Part shown: piece after piece, positions 7,651-15,535 of the stretch
Numbering within the stretch: position 1 is the first letter of the stretch
Layout of the letters: every line of letters starts with the position of its first letter
DNA from: Thiobacillus sp. UBA3361
Lineage (GTDB): Bacteria > Pseudomonadota > Gammaproteobacteria > Burkholderiales > Thiobacillaceae
Direction of reading: 5' to 3'
Assembly: GCA_002360535.1 (NCBI GenBank)
Contig: DEQR01000069.1
Span: 31,770-54,903 of the forward strand
Length of the DNA: 23,134 nt
The notes under the pieces: generated by a model
The model's database searches: none
Told to the model about the DNA's origin: nothing
Seen by the model: only the letters and a program-made list of their open reading frames with translations
Position numbers and translations under genes: made by a program

Positions 7651-7669
7651 TAACCGAGTGGTCAGCGCC

Positions 7670-8440
7670 ATGAACAACGAACTCCCCGTCTCCGGCATCC
7701 AGGTCATCGACCGTGCCGTCGCCTTGCTGGACGCCCTGGCCCGCGAGCCCGGCCCCGCCAGCCTGAAGGTCCTGTCGGCCGAAACCGGCCTGCACCCCTC
7801 CACGGCCTTCCGCATCCTGGCGGCCTTGTCGGAGCACGATCTGGTGGGCCGCGATGGCGCCAATCTCTACCGGCTGGGACCCCATCTGCTGCGCCTGGCG
7901 GGACGGGTCAGCGTCGCCCTGGACCTGCGTGAGGCGGCCCGGCCGGTGATGGAATGGCTGCGGGACCAGGTGGGCGAATCGGTCAACCTGACGGTGCGCG
8001 AGGGCGACCAGGTGGTCTATGTGGAGCGGGCCATCCCCAACCGGATGATGCGGGTGGAGCAGGTCATCGGCAGCCGCGCGCCCCTGCACGTCACCGCCGT
8101 GGGCAAGCTGATGTTGGGAGAGGCTGGCAAGGAGGCAATCCAGGATTACGCCAGACGCTGCGGTTTGCCGGCATATACCGCCAACACCCGAGGGACCGAG
8201 CGCTCCCTCTTGCTCGACATCGATGCCAGCATGGCGCGCGGCTATGCGCTGGATGACGAAGAAGCGGAACTGGGCGTGGGCTGCATCGGCGTATTGGTGC
8301 GGGACACCGGCGGCGCTGCGGTGGCCGGCCTGTCGGTGTCCGCCCCCATGGAACGGCGCCGGCCGGAATGGGTACCCCTGGTGGAGGAGGCAGGGCGGCG
8401 CATCTCGGAAAGGCTGGGCTACAAGTCCTCCCAGGGCTGA
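7670..8440 (+). CDS. IclR-family transcriptional regulator
   Basis: A 256-residue regulator. The N-terminal winged helix-turn-helix lies at about residues 8-70 (ALAREPGP, then LSAETGLHPSTAFRILAAL). The C-terminal IclR effector-binding domain carries HVTAVGKLML and GYALDDEEAELGVGCIGV. The ATG is preferred over an in-frame GTG four codons upstream; neither has a strong Shine-Dalgarno. It is divergent from the ThDP-kinase-glcDEF operon and is the obvious candidate to control it. Some IclR proteins, such as E. coli AllR, respond to glyoxylate, the product of GlcDEF, so glyoxylate or a related keto acid is a reasonable effector guess. Effector and sign of regulation cannot be read from sequence. 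Confidence 0.9.
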   Translation: MNNELPVSGIQVIDRAVALLDALAREPGPASLKVLSAETGLHPSTAFRILAALSEHDLVGRDGANLYRLGPHLLRLAGRVSVALDLREAARPVMEWLRDQVGESVNLTVREGDQVVYVERAIPNRMMRVEQVIGSRAPLHVTAVGKLMLGEAGKEAIQDYARRCGLPAYTANTRGTERSLLLDIDASMARGYALDDEEAELGVGCIGVLVRDTGGAAVAGLSVSAPMERRRPEWVPLVEEAGRRISERLGYKSSQG

Positions 8441-8475
8441 GTACAATCCGGCTCCATCCCCCACGAGGAAGGACC

Positions 8476-9669
8476 ATGGAGCAGACCCTCAAACGCATCG
8501 TCCTGGGTGTCACCGGCGGCGTGGCCGCCTACAAGGCGGCGGAACTGGCCCGGCTGCTCACCAAGCGGCGCATCGACGTACAGGCGGTCATGACCCCCGC
8601 CGCCACTCATTTCGTAGGCGCCGCCACCTTCCAGGCCATCACCGGCCACCCGGTGTTCACCGACCTGTGGGACGACCGCATCGACAACGGCATGGCCCAC
8701 ATCGACCTGACCCGCAGCGCCGACGCCATCCTGGTGGCCCCCGCCTCCGCCGACTTCCTGGCCAAGCTGGTGCACGGCCGCGCCGACGACCTGCTGTCCA
8801 CCCTGTGCCTGGCCCGGGACTGCCCCCTGCTGGTGGCACCGGCCATGAACCGGCAGATGTGGGAGCACCCCGCCACCCAGCGCAATATCGCCCTGCTCAA
8901 GGACGACGGCGTCACCCTGCTGGGCCCCGGCACGGGCGAGCAGGCCTGCGGCGAGACCGGCTTCGGCCGCCTGCTGGAGCCTGAGGAACTGGTCGAGGCC
9001 CTGGAGTCCCGCTTCCAGCCCAAACTGCTGTGGGGCCTCAAGGTGCTGATCACCGCCGGCCCCACCTTCGAACCCATCGACGCGGTGCGCGGCATCACCA
9101 ATTCCAGCTCCGGCAAGATGGGCTACGCGGTGGCCCGCGCGGCCATCGAGGCGGGCGCCGAAGTGACGCTGGTCTCCGGCGCCACCTGCCTCGCCCCACC
9201 CCATGACGCCCGCTTCGTCCCGGTGACCACCGCCCAACAGATGCAGGAGGCGGTGGAGGCCGCCGCCGACACCGCCAACATCTTCATCTCCGTGGCCGCG
9301 GTGGCGGACTACAACGTGCTCAACCGCAGCGAGATGAAGATCAAGAAGGACGCCCACATCCTCACCCTGGAACTGGCCCCCAACCCGGACATCCTGGCCG
9401 GCGTGGCCAGCCGGGAGAAACCGCCTTTTTGCGTGGGCTTCGCCGCCGAGAGCGAGAACCTGGAGGAATACGCGGAGCTGAAACGCAAGCGCAAGCACCT
9501 GCCGCTGATCGTCGCCAACGCCGTCGATGAGGCCATCGGCACCGACGCGGTGGAACTGTGGCTGCTGGACGATGCCGGCCGGCACATCCTGGAAAAAGCC
9601 GACAAGCTCACCCAGGCGCGACGGTTGATCGCCCACATCGCCAAGCTTTACAACGAGCGCAATGCCTGA
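8476..9669 (+). CDS. coaBC: Bifunctional phosphopantothenoylcysteine decarboxylase / phosphopantothenate-cysteine ligase
   Basis: A 397-residue cytoplasmic enzyme that makes 4'-phosphopantetheine from phosphopantothenate and cysteine for coenzyme A. The N-terminal CoaC flavodomain has VTGGVAAYKAAELARLL, the active-site His75 (AHIDL), PAMNRQMW with Asn125, and the substrate-clamp Cys158 (EQACGETGFGR). The C-terminal CoaB ligase starts near residue 188 with ITAGPTFEPIDAVRGITN, with Asn209 at its end, and has a KIKK basic motif near 288-291. These match the E. coli Dfp layout and numbering closely. The ATG follows a strong GAGGAAGGA Shine-Dalgarno; an open extension to 8368 is only the end of the IclR gene in another frame. 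dut follows 15 nt downstream, a common pairing. Confidence 0.96.
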   Translation: MEQTLKRIVLGVTGGVAAYKAAELARLLTKRRIDVQAVMTPAATHFVGAATFQAITGHPVFTDLWDDRIDNGMAHIDLTRSADAILVAPASADFLAKLVHGRADDLLSTLCLARDCPLLVAPAMNRQMWEHPATQRNIALLKDDGVTLLGPGTGEQACGETGFGRLLEPEELVEALESRFQPKLLWGLKVLITAGPTFEPIDAVRGITNSSSGKMGYAVARAAIEAGAEVTLVSGATCLAPPHDARFVPVTTAQQMQEAVEAAADTANIFISVAAVADYNVLNRSEMKIKKDAHILTLELAPNPDILAGVASREKPPFCVGFAAESENLEEYAELKRKRKHLPLIVANAVDEAIGTDAVELWLLDDAGRHILEKADKLTQARRLIAHIAKLYNERNA

Positions 9670-9684
9670 CGCCGCGGAGCCCCC

Positions 9685-10131
9685 ATGCAAATCGACCTGA
9701 AGATCCTCGACCCCCGCGTCGCCGAACAGCTGCCCCACTACGCCACCCCCGGCAGCGCCGGCCTGGACCTGCGCGCCTGCCTGGGCGAGCCCGTCACCCT
9801 GAACCCCGGCGAGACCCGGCTGATCCCCACAGGCCTGGCCATCCACCTGGCCGATCCAGGCTATGCGGCCATGATCCTGCCCCGCTCCGGTCTGGGCCAC
9901 AAACACGGCGTCGTGCTGGGCAACCTGGTGGGCCTGATCGATTCCGACTACCAGGGCCAGCTGATGGTCTCGGTCTGGAACCGGGGCCAGGAGGCCTTCA
10001 CCATCCAGCCCTTCGAACGCATCGCGCAGATGGTCATCGTCCCCGTGGTACAGGCCAAGTTCCGGCTGGTGCGGGAGTTTGAAGAGAGCCAGCGGGGCGC
10101 CGGCGGCTTCGGCAGCACCGGCAAGGGATGA
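9685..10131 (+). CDS. dut: Deoxyuridine 5'-triphosphate nucleotidohydrolase (dUTPase)
   Basis: A 148-residue trimeric dUTPase that converts dUTP to dUMP and pyrophosphate, keeping uracil out of DNA and feeding dTMP synthesis. All five family motifs are present: TPGSAGLDLRA (21-31), PRSGLG (66-71), GNLVGLIDSDYQG (79-91), FERIAQMV (110-117) and the mobile C-terminal RGAGGFGSTG (137-146). The length is standard. It follows coaBC by 15 nt with GGAG upstream of the ATG, so the two are probably co-transcribed. Confidence 0.97.
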   Translation: MQIDLKILDPRVAEQLPHYATPGSAGLDLRACLGEPVTLNPGETRLIPTGLAIHLADPGYAAMILPRSGLGHKHGVVLGNLVGLIDSDYQGQLMVSVWNRGQEAFTIQPFERIAQMVIVPVVQAKFRLVREFEESQRGAGGFGSTGKG

Positions 10132-10172
10132 TTGCCTGTCCGTTCAACCCCTCACGCGAAGACCCGAACGAA

Positions 10173-10898
10173 ATGATCAAACGCCTGTTCCTGCTGGCCC
10201 TGCTGCTGGGGCTGGCCGCCTGCGCCGCCCCCGAGCGCGCCCTGAAGAGCAAGGGCCTGGGTGACGGTGGCCAGGCCTTGCCGAAGAAACTGCTGTTCAT
10301 CCCGCCGGATGTGCGCGTGTCGGAGATCTCCGCCGGCGGCGTGGTGGAGGAGGTCCCCGAGTGGACGCGCAAGGCCAACGGCTACATGCACGATGGCTTC
10401 GCAGCCCTGAGCCGCGATCTGCGGGTGACCACCGTGGAACCCCCCAAGCTGGCCAAGGACCAGCAGGACCTGCTCGACCAGCACATCGCCCTTTACGATG
10501 TGGTGGCCGGCAACGCCTTCAGCATGGGGCGCAATCCGGACGCCGCCTGGGAGCACAAGCGGCGCGACTTCGACTACACCCTGGGGCCCGGCCTGGCCTT
10601 CATGGCCGAGCAGTCCGGCGCGGACGCGGCGGTGTTCATCGTCGGCGCCGACTTCAACTCCACCAGCGGGCGCAAGGCGGCCATGGTGGTGGGTGCCCTG
10701 CTGGGCATCGCCATACCCGGCGGCATCAGCTACCTGACCGCCGGCGTGGTCGATCTGAAGACCGGCAACCTGCTGTGGCTGAACTACGAGCTGGACCAGT
10801 CCTCCGACATGCGCGAGGCCAAGGACGCCGACCAGATGCTGCACAAGGTGTTCAGCAGCTATCCCGGTCTGAACGGCGCGGCCGCGGGCGGCAAATGA
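10173..10898 (+). CDS. Uncharacterised lipoprotein
   Basis: A 241-residue predicted lipoprotein of no family I recognise. The N-terminus MIKRLFLLALLLGLAAC is a lipoprotein signal with lipobox LAAC, so Cys17 would be acylated. The mature part has a mixed soluble region, then the glycine-rich hydrophobic stretch MVVGALLGIAIPGGISYLTAG, which could be a membrane or beta-rich segment. ATG 10173 is chosen because it places the signal peptide at the N-terminus; an ATG 15 codons upstream overlaps the dut stop and gives a poor leader. Its stop overlaps the next start as ATGA, so it is translationally coupled to the M48 protease. Confidence 0.8.
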   Translation: MIKRLFLLALLLGLAACAAPERALKSKGLGDGGQALPKKLLFIPPDVRVSEISAGGVVEEVPEWTRKANGYMHDGFAALSRDLRVTTVEPPKLAKDQQDLLDQHIALYDVVAGNAFSMGRNPDAAWEHKRRDFDYTLGPGLAFMAEQSGADAAVFIVGADFNSTSGRKAAMVVGALLGIAIPGGISYLTAGVVDLKTGNLLWLNYELDQSSDMREAKDADQMLHKVFSSYPGLNGAAAGGK

Positions 10899-12040
10899 GG
10901 CGTCTGGCGGCCGCTATGCTGGCCTGCTGCGTGGCCGGCTCGGGCCTCGTCCGCGCCGACGAGACGGTCAGACCGTTCGGCGGCGGTCGGGACACGCAAC
11001 ACCTGGAAACGGAGGAGCGCCGCGTCTGGGAACAGAGCGTGGACCTCGACGAGGCCATGCGCAAAGCGGGCAAGCTCAACGAGGACGCCGAGCTGGTCGC
11101 CTACCTGCAGGCCGTCGCCAACCGTCTGTTTCCCGAGTTCCAGGGCGAACTGCGCCTGCACATCGTCCGCTCCCCCTTCCTGAACGCCTTCGCCGTGCCC
11201 AACGGCAGTCTGTACGTCAACGAGGGCCTGATCGCCCGCGCCGACAACGAGGCGCAACTGGCCACGGTGATTGCCCACGAGGGCGCGCATTTCACCCACC
11301 GCCATGGCTACCGTAGCCAGCAGGAGGCGAAGAGCACCACCGGCTTCGCCCTGGTGGTGGCCATGCTGGGTGTGCCCCTGGTGGGCGACCTGCTGGCCCT
11401 GTCGTCCATCACCGGCTATTCCCGCGACATGGAGCGCGAGGCGGACCGGCAGGGCTTCCAGCGCCTGGAGCGTGCCGGCTACGACCCGCGCGAGGCGCCG
11501 GCGGTGTTCGAGCACCTAGCGCGGGAGGTGAAGGCGTCGGAGATCAAGGAGCCGTTCTTCTTCTCCAGCCATCCGCGCCTGGAGGAACGCATCGAATCGT
11601 TCCGCGAACTCTCCTCCGGCCGCGATGGGGGCATCGTCAACGAAGCGGAATACCTGCGGCGCACCGCCGCGCTGCGCCTGGACGTGCTGCGCGAGGAGCT
11701 GGCCATGGGCCGCCACCGCAACGTGCTGGTCATGCTGGCCCCGGAAAACCGCGGCAAGTTCCCGCCCGAGGCGGACTACTACCTGGCCGAGGCCTATCGC
11801 CTGCGCGGCGGCGAGGGCGATACCCAGCGCGCCTTCGCCGCCTATTCCAGCGTCACCGCCCGCGCCGCCGGCTTCGCGCCTCCGCACCGCGCACTGGGCG
11901 TGCACTACCTGAAACAGGGCAACTACGGCCAGGCCATCGAACACTTCGACACCTACCTGCGGCTGGCCCCCACGGCGGGTGACCGGGCCTACGTGGAACA
12001 ATACCTGGCCATCGCCCGCAGCAAGCTCAAAACCCGATAG
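10895..12040 (+). CDS. Periplasmic M48-family metalloprotease with TPR-like C-terminus (BepA-like)
   Basis: A 381-residue exported zinc protease. The signal peptide is about residues 1-21 (ending LVRA). The M48 core has the zinc site HEGAH at 128-132 in the context VIAHEGAHFTHRH, and the third ligand is probably Glu182 in MEREADRQG. The loop SSHPRLEERI is also typical. The C-terminal part (about 270-381) is helical, with TPR-like segments such as ALGVHYLKQGNYGQAIEHFDTYLRL. The layout resembles E. coli BepA/YfgC, an envelope quality-control protease acting on LptD and BAM substrates, although orthology is not shown. The start overlaps the preceding lipoprotein stop; the much longer open frame upstream is the other frame of that gene. 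Confidence 0.88.
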   Translation: MRRLAAAMLACCVAGSGLVRADETVRPFGGGRDTQHLETEERRVWEQSVDLDEAMRKAGKLNEDAELVAYLQAVANRLFPEFQGELRLHIVRSPFLNAFAVPNGSLYVNEGLIARADNEAQLATVIAHEGAHFTHRHGYRSQQEAKSTTGFALVVAMLGVPLVGDLLALSSITGYSRDMEREADRQGFQRLERAGYDPREAPAVFEHLAREVKASEIKEPFFFSSHPRLEERIESFRELSSGRDGGIVNEAEYLRRTAALRLDVLREELAMGRHRNVLVMLAPENRGKFPPEADYYLAEAYRLRGGEGDTQRAFAAYSSVTARAAGFAPPHRALGVHYLKQGNYGQAIEHFDTYLRLAPTAGDRAYVEQYLAIARSKLKTR

Positions 12041-12049
12041 CGAAACGCC

Positions 12050-12601
12050 ATGAAGAAAATCCTGATACTCGCCCTCCTCCTGGTCCTGGCCGGCTGCGCC
12101 GTCTGGCAGCGGGTGGACAACGCCCGCGCCGAGGCGCCCGACAAGTCCTACACGGTGGATCTGCCCCTGGGCTGGGTGCGCCTGATGCTGGATTCGCAAG
12201 CCATCGCCCTGACCCGCGACGGTTTCGCCCTGAACCGCATCTACATCCAGCGCCTGGACCTGGCCAAGGCCTTTCCCCAATTGAAGAAACACGCCAGCGC
12301 CGAACTGCTGCCCTCCGAGCTGGCCGAACAGCAGATCGCCGAGGCCAAGACGGCGGCCAAGGAGACCGTGCTCACCGTGCTGGAGAACGCCCCGACGCTG
12401 GTGGGCGGCCAGCCCGGCTACCGGCTGCGCCTGCAACAACGCAACCCACGCGGCCTGGCCCTGGACCGGGTCATCTACGGCTGCGCCACCGCCAAGGGCT
12501 ACTTCACCCTGACCTACGAGGCGCCGGCCCTGCACTACGCGGCGCGCAACCTGCCCGAGTTCGAGAAGACGGTTGCTAGCTTCCGTCTGGCCGCCAACTG
12601 A
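12050..12601 (+). CDS. Uncharacterised lipoprotein
   Basis: A 183-residue predicted lipoprotein beginning MKKILILALLLVLAGC, with lipobox LAGC and acylated Cys16. The mature part has a segment DLPLGWVRLMLD followed by a helical region and a C-terminal YFTLTYEAPALHYAARNLPEFEKTVASF. That last stretch resembles the end of small lipoproteins that measure membrane stress or bind lipids, but no family is recognised. It starts 9 nt after the M48 protease stop and is therefore in the same envelope operon. Confidence 0.8.
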   Translation: MKKILILALLLVLAGCAVWQRVDNARAEAPDKSYTVDLPLGWVRLMLDSQAIALTRDGFALNRIYIQRLDLAKAFPQLKKHASAELLPSELAEQQIAEAKTAAKETVLTVLENAPTLVGGQPGYRLRLQQRNPRGLALDRVIYGCATAKGYFTLTYEAPALHYAARNLPEFEKTVASFRLAAN

Positions 12602-12618
12602 AGGGCGTTGCCATAGTC

Positions 12619-13107
12619 ATGCGCCGTCCCGGCACCCTCATGCTGGTCATCGGCTGGCTGCTGGTCGGCGGGCTCGTCTGGTGGGGCATGGACGGCTTCC
12701 TGCGCCCCAACGCGCACCTGGCCTCGGTCACAGGCGAGCACGCGGAGGTGGTGCTGAAGCGGGGCATGGACGGCCATTACAGCGCGCCCGGCTTCATCAA
12801 CGGGCGGGAGGTGCAATTCCTGGTGGACACGGGCGCCACCCAGGTGGCCGTGCCCGCCGCCCTGGCTCGCCAGATCGGCCTGCCGCGCGGCCCCGCCAGC
12901 CAGGCCATCACCGCCAACGGGCCGGTGACCGCCTATGCCACCCGGCTGGACAGCGTCAGCCTGGGAGGGCTGACCGCCCATGACGTGGCCGGCAGCATCC
13001 TGCCGCAGATGCCGGACGACGCCGTGTTGCTGGGCATGAGCTTCCTGGCGCGTTTCGACGTACGCATCCGCGGCGATGAGATGGTGATCCGGCTGCGCGA
13101 AGGCTGA
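12619..13107 (+). CDS. Membrane-anchored retropepsin-like aspartic protease (clan AA, TIGR02281-like)
   Basis: A 162-residue protein with one N-terminal transmembrane helix (about residues 7-24) followed by a periplasmic retropepsin-type domain. The catalytic signature is FLVDTGAT, with Asp70-Thr71-Gly72. It is followed by VAVPAALARQIGL, the hydrophobic segment, and the C-terminal AVLLGMSFLARFDV loop common to bacterial retropepsin-like proteins. It is a half-size protease and probably dimerises to form the active site. It lies 17 nt after the lipoprotein gene and closes the plus-strand group, ending 18 nt before convergent prfC. No substrate is known for this family in most bacteria. Confidence 0.87.
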   Translation: MRRPGTLMLVIGWLLVGGLVWWGMDGFLRPNAHLASVTGEHAEVVLKRGMDGHYSAPGFINGREVQFLVDTGATQVAVPAALARQIGLPRGPASQAITANGPVTAYATRLDSVSLGGLTAHDVAGSILPQMPDDAVLLGMSFLARFDVRIRGDEMVIRLREG

Positions 13108-13119
13108 GCGCGGGATCGG

Positions 13120-13135
13120 GGCGGACTAGTCCGCC
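13120..13135. terminator. Perfect palindrome between convergent genes
   Basis: GGCGGA-CTAG-TCCGCC is a perfect 16-nt inverted repeat in the 18-nt gap between the retropepsin gene and prfC. It contains the prfC stop codon (TAG, read from CTA at 13126-13128). It would form a hairpin at the 3' end of both transcripts. No U-tract follows on either strand, so terminator function is uncertain. Confidence 0.5.
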
Positions 13136-14772
13136 AGCTTCTGCCCGTGCTCGCGGGTGGCGTGGAACACCACCTTGGGCCAGCGTTCCATGGTCAGGCC
13201 CAGGTTCACCGAGTTCGGCGACAGATAGACCACGTTGTCGTCCACGTCGTGGGCCAGGCGGACCTGGTTGGCCTTGACGAACTCGGCCAGGTGAACCGCG
13301 TCCGGGCAGGTCACCCAACGGGCGGTGTGCACGTCGGCCCGCTCGAACACCGCATCCACGCCGTATTCGGTCTTCAGCCGGTGCTCCACCACCTCGAACT
13401 GGAGCTGGCCCACCGCCCCCAGCAGCACCATCCCCGCCGCCATGGGGGTAAACACCTGGATGGCGCCCTCCTCCCCAAGCTCCTGCAGGCCCTTGTTGAG
13501 CTGCTTGGATTTCAGCGGATCGCGCAGGCGGGCGCGGCAGAATAGGTCCGGGGCGAAATAGGGGATGCCCTTGAAGGCCAGGTTCTCCCCCTCGGTGAGG
13601 GCGTCGCCGATCTGTAGCTGGCCGTGGTTGTGGATGCCGATGATGTCGCCGGCGTAGGCCTCCTCGGAGCGGGTGCGCTCGTTGGCCATGAACACCACCG
13701 CGTTGGCCACCTTGATCTCCTTGCCGGTGCGCCGGTGGCGCACCTTCATGCCCTGGCTGTACTTGCCGGAGCAGACCCGGAAGAAGGCGATGCGGTCCCG
13801 GTGGTTGGGGTCCATGTTGGCCTGGATCTTGAACACGAAGCCGGTGAAGGGGGCCTCCTCCGGGTGCACGAAGCGGGTCTCCGTGCCGGAGACGTAGGCC
13901 TCCCGGGGCTGGGGCGGCGGCGCCCAGGCCTTGAGGGCGCGCAGGATCTCGCGCACGCCGAAGTTGTTGATGGCCGAGCCGAAGAACACCGGCGTCTGGT
14001 AGCCCTCGAGAAAATCGTCGATGTGGAAGGTGGCGCCGGCGCCGCGCACCAGCTCGATTTCCCCGTCCATGCGCTCGAATTCCATCGGATGGCGCTCGCG
14101 CAGGTAGTGGATGGCCTGTCCGCGCAGCACCTCCACGTCGCCGCCGGCCTTCTCCTCGCCGGGCACGAAACGCAGTACCGAGTCGTCCAGCAGGTGATAG
14201 ACCCCCTGGAAAGACTTGCCCATGCCGATGGGCCAGGTGACCGGGGCGCAGTTGATCTTCAGCACCGACTCGATCTCGTCCAGGAGTTCCAGGGGCTCGC
14301 GCACCTCCCGGTCCAGCTTGTTGATGAAGGTGATGATGGGGGTATGGCGCAGGCGGCAGACCTCCAGCAGCTTGATGGTCTGCTCCTCCACGCCCTTGGC
14401 CGCGTCCACCACCATCACCGCCGCGTCCACGGCGGTGAGCACCCGGTAGGTGTCCTCGGAGAAGTCCTTGTGGCCAGGGGTGTCGAGCAGGTTAATGACG
14501 CAGTCGTCGTACTCGAACTGCATCACCGAGCTGGCCACCGAGATGCCGCGCTGCTTCTCCACCTCCAGCCAGTCGGAGGTGGCGTAGCGGCCCGATTTAC
14601 GCGCCTTCACCGTGCCGGCCATCTGGATGGCGCCACCGAACAGCAGCAGTTTTTCCGTCAGGGTGGTCTTGCCCGCGTCCGGGTGGGAGATGATGGCGAA
14701 GGTGCGCCGCCGGGCGACTTGGCGCCCCAGGCCGCTGGCCGGGGCCGCGGTTTCGGTCGATTCTGTGGACAT
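13126..14772 (-). CDS. prfC: Peptide chain release factor 3
   Basis: A 548-residue translational GTPase that recycles RF1/RF2 from the ribosome after termination. The G motifs are G1 SHPDAGKTT (29-37), RGISV near 75-79, G3 DTPGH (97-101) and G4 NKLD (151-154). The EF-Tu-like domain II and the RF3 C-terminal domain follow, ending VFHATREHGQKLAD. The length is slightly above that of E. coli RF3 (529) because of an N-terminal Ala/Thr-rich tail of about 20 residues before RRRTFAIISHPDAG. No good Shine-Dalgarno is visible upstream of the ATG. It is transcribed alone, convergent with the envelope group. Confidence 0.97.
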   Translation of the reverse strand: MSTESTETAAPASGLGRQVARRRTFAIISHPDAGKTTLTEKLLLFGGAIQMAGTVKARKSGRYATSDWLEVEKQRGISVASSVMQFEYDDCVINLLDTPGHKDFSEDTYRVLTAVDAAVMVVDAAKGVEEQTIKLLEVCRLRHTPIITFINKLDREVREPLELLDEIESVLKINCAPVTWPIGMGKSFQGVYHLLDDSVLRFVPGEEKAGGDVEVLRGQAIHYLRERHPMEFERMDGEIELVRGAGATFHIDDFLEGYQTPVFFGSAINNFGVREILRALKAWAPPPQPREAYVSGTETRFVHPEEAPFTGFVFKIQANMDPNHRDRIAFFRVCSGKYSQGMKVRHRRTGKEIKVANAVVFMANERTRSEEAYAGDIIGIHNHGQLQIGDALTEGENLAFKGIPYFAPDLFCRARLRDPLKSKQLNKGLQELGEEGAIQVFTPMAAGMVLLGAVGQLQFEVVEHRLKTEYGVDAVFERADVHTARWVTCPDAVHLAEFVKANQVRLAHDVDDNVVYLSPNSVNLGLTMERWPKVVFHATREHGQKLAD

Positions 14773-14852
14773 GCTGAGGACGGAGAAAATGTGCCATTAT
14801 CCCCTGCGGGATAGAGGGCTGCCAGTTCGGCAGTCGCGGAGGAGAATTCCAG

Positions 14853-15521
14853 ATGGAACCGATGAACCGATCGACAACAGCAGCGCCGCGCGTTTCGGAT
14901 GGCGCGCACAAGTCCCACTACACATGCAACAACCCACGGGCCTGGACCGGCCTCGTCCTGGCGACGGGCATGGCCCTCCTGCCGCCCCTCTGCGCCGGCG
15001 GCGAGGCCACCACCAAGGTAGGCGGCGATTATGCCTTCAGCCTGTATGCAGGCCGACTCACCGACGGCGACTGGGAAGACACCCTGGGCAGCAGCGGCAT
15101 GATCGATGCCTATCTGCTCGATGCCGCCCTGAGCCGCACCTTCTGGCGCGCGCCGGACAATGCCTATTCGTTCGAGCTGGAAGGCAACGTAGCCAAGCAT
15201 TTCGGCGACCAGGACCACTGGGAGCTCAACCTGGCCGTGACCGGGCGCTGGAACCGCTTCCCCTGGAACGACCGTGTGGCCACCAGCATCGCTTTCGGAG
15301 TCGGTCCCTCCTTCGCCAGCGAGGTACCCAAGGAGGAGATCCGCCTCAACGGTTCAAGCGAAAGTACCCTGGTCTATTGGCACCTCGAACTGACGCTGGG
15401 GCCGCCCAAGGAGAACTGGGCCGCCCTGCTGCGCCTGCACCACCGATCCACCGGCTTCGGGCTGATGGGCGACGATGGCGGCAGCAACGCGGTGACCGTC
15501 GGCCTGCGCTACTACTTCTGA
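14853..15521 (+). CDS. Outer-membrane beta-barrel protein, weakly PagL-like
   Basis: A 222-residue exported protein. Strong Shine-Dalgarno GGAGGAGA seven bases before the ATG. The N-terminus has an unusually long hydrophilic lead of about 30 residues before the hydrophobic core LVLATGMALLPPL; processing is likely near CAGG (47-50). The mature part shows alternating beta strands and ends in an aromatic residue (LRYYF), as outer-membrane barrels do. The last strands include HHRSTGFG, where His197-x-Ser199 could correspond to the His-x-Ser catalytic pair of lipid A 3-O-deacylase PagL. The third catalytic residue is not obvious, so the enzyme call is tentative. Divergent from prfC, 80 nt apart. 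Confidence 0.7.
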   Translation: MEPMNRSTTAAPRVSDGAHKSHYTCNNPRAWTGLVLATGMALLPPLCAGGEATTKVGGDYAFSLYAGRLTDGDWEDTLGSSGMIDAYLLDAALSRTFWRAPDNAYSFELEGNVAKHFGDQDHWELNLAVTGRWNRFPWNDRVATSIAFGVGPSFASEVPKEEIRLNGSSESTLVYWHLELTLGPPKENWAALLRLHHRSTGFGLMGDDGGSNAVTVGLRYYF

Positions 15522-15535
15522 GCCCGCTCCGGGCT
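15521..15535. terminator. Possible bidirectional hairpin terminator
   Basis: AGCCCG-CTC-CGGGCT forms a 6-bp GC stem directly at the end of the beta-barrel gene and overlaps the start of the convergent rhodanese stop codon. No T-run follows, so the strength is doubtful. Confidence 0.4.

Noticed and set aside
8419..9906. Minus-strand open frame of 495 codons opposite coaBC and dut
   Set aside because: Both plus-strand genes carry complete catalytic motifs; the antisense translation has none.
10361..10894. Longer 559-residue start for the M48 protease
   Set aside because: The extension is an alternative frame of the lipoprotein gene; the ATG at 10895 is followed by a signal peptide and makes an ATGA overlap.
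13624..14814. Plus-strand open frame opposite prfC
   Set aside because: Shadow of a fully conserved RF3 gene, with low-complexity translation.
14798..14833. Two small hairpins upstream of the beta-barrel gene as a riboswitch
   Set aside because: The stems of 5-6 bp (TATCCC/GGGATA and CTGCC/GGCAG) are short, with no recognisable riboswitch core.
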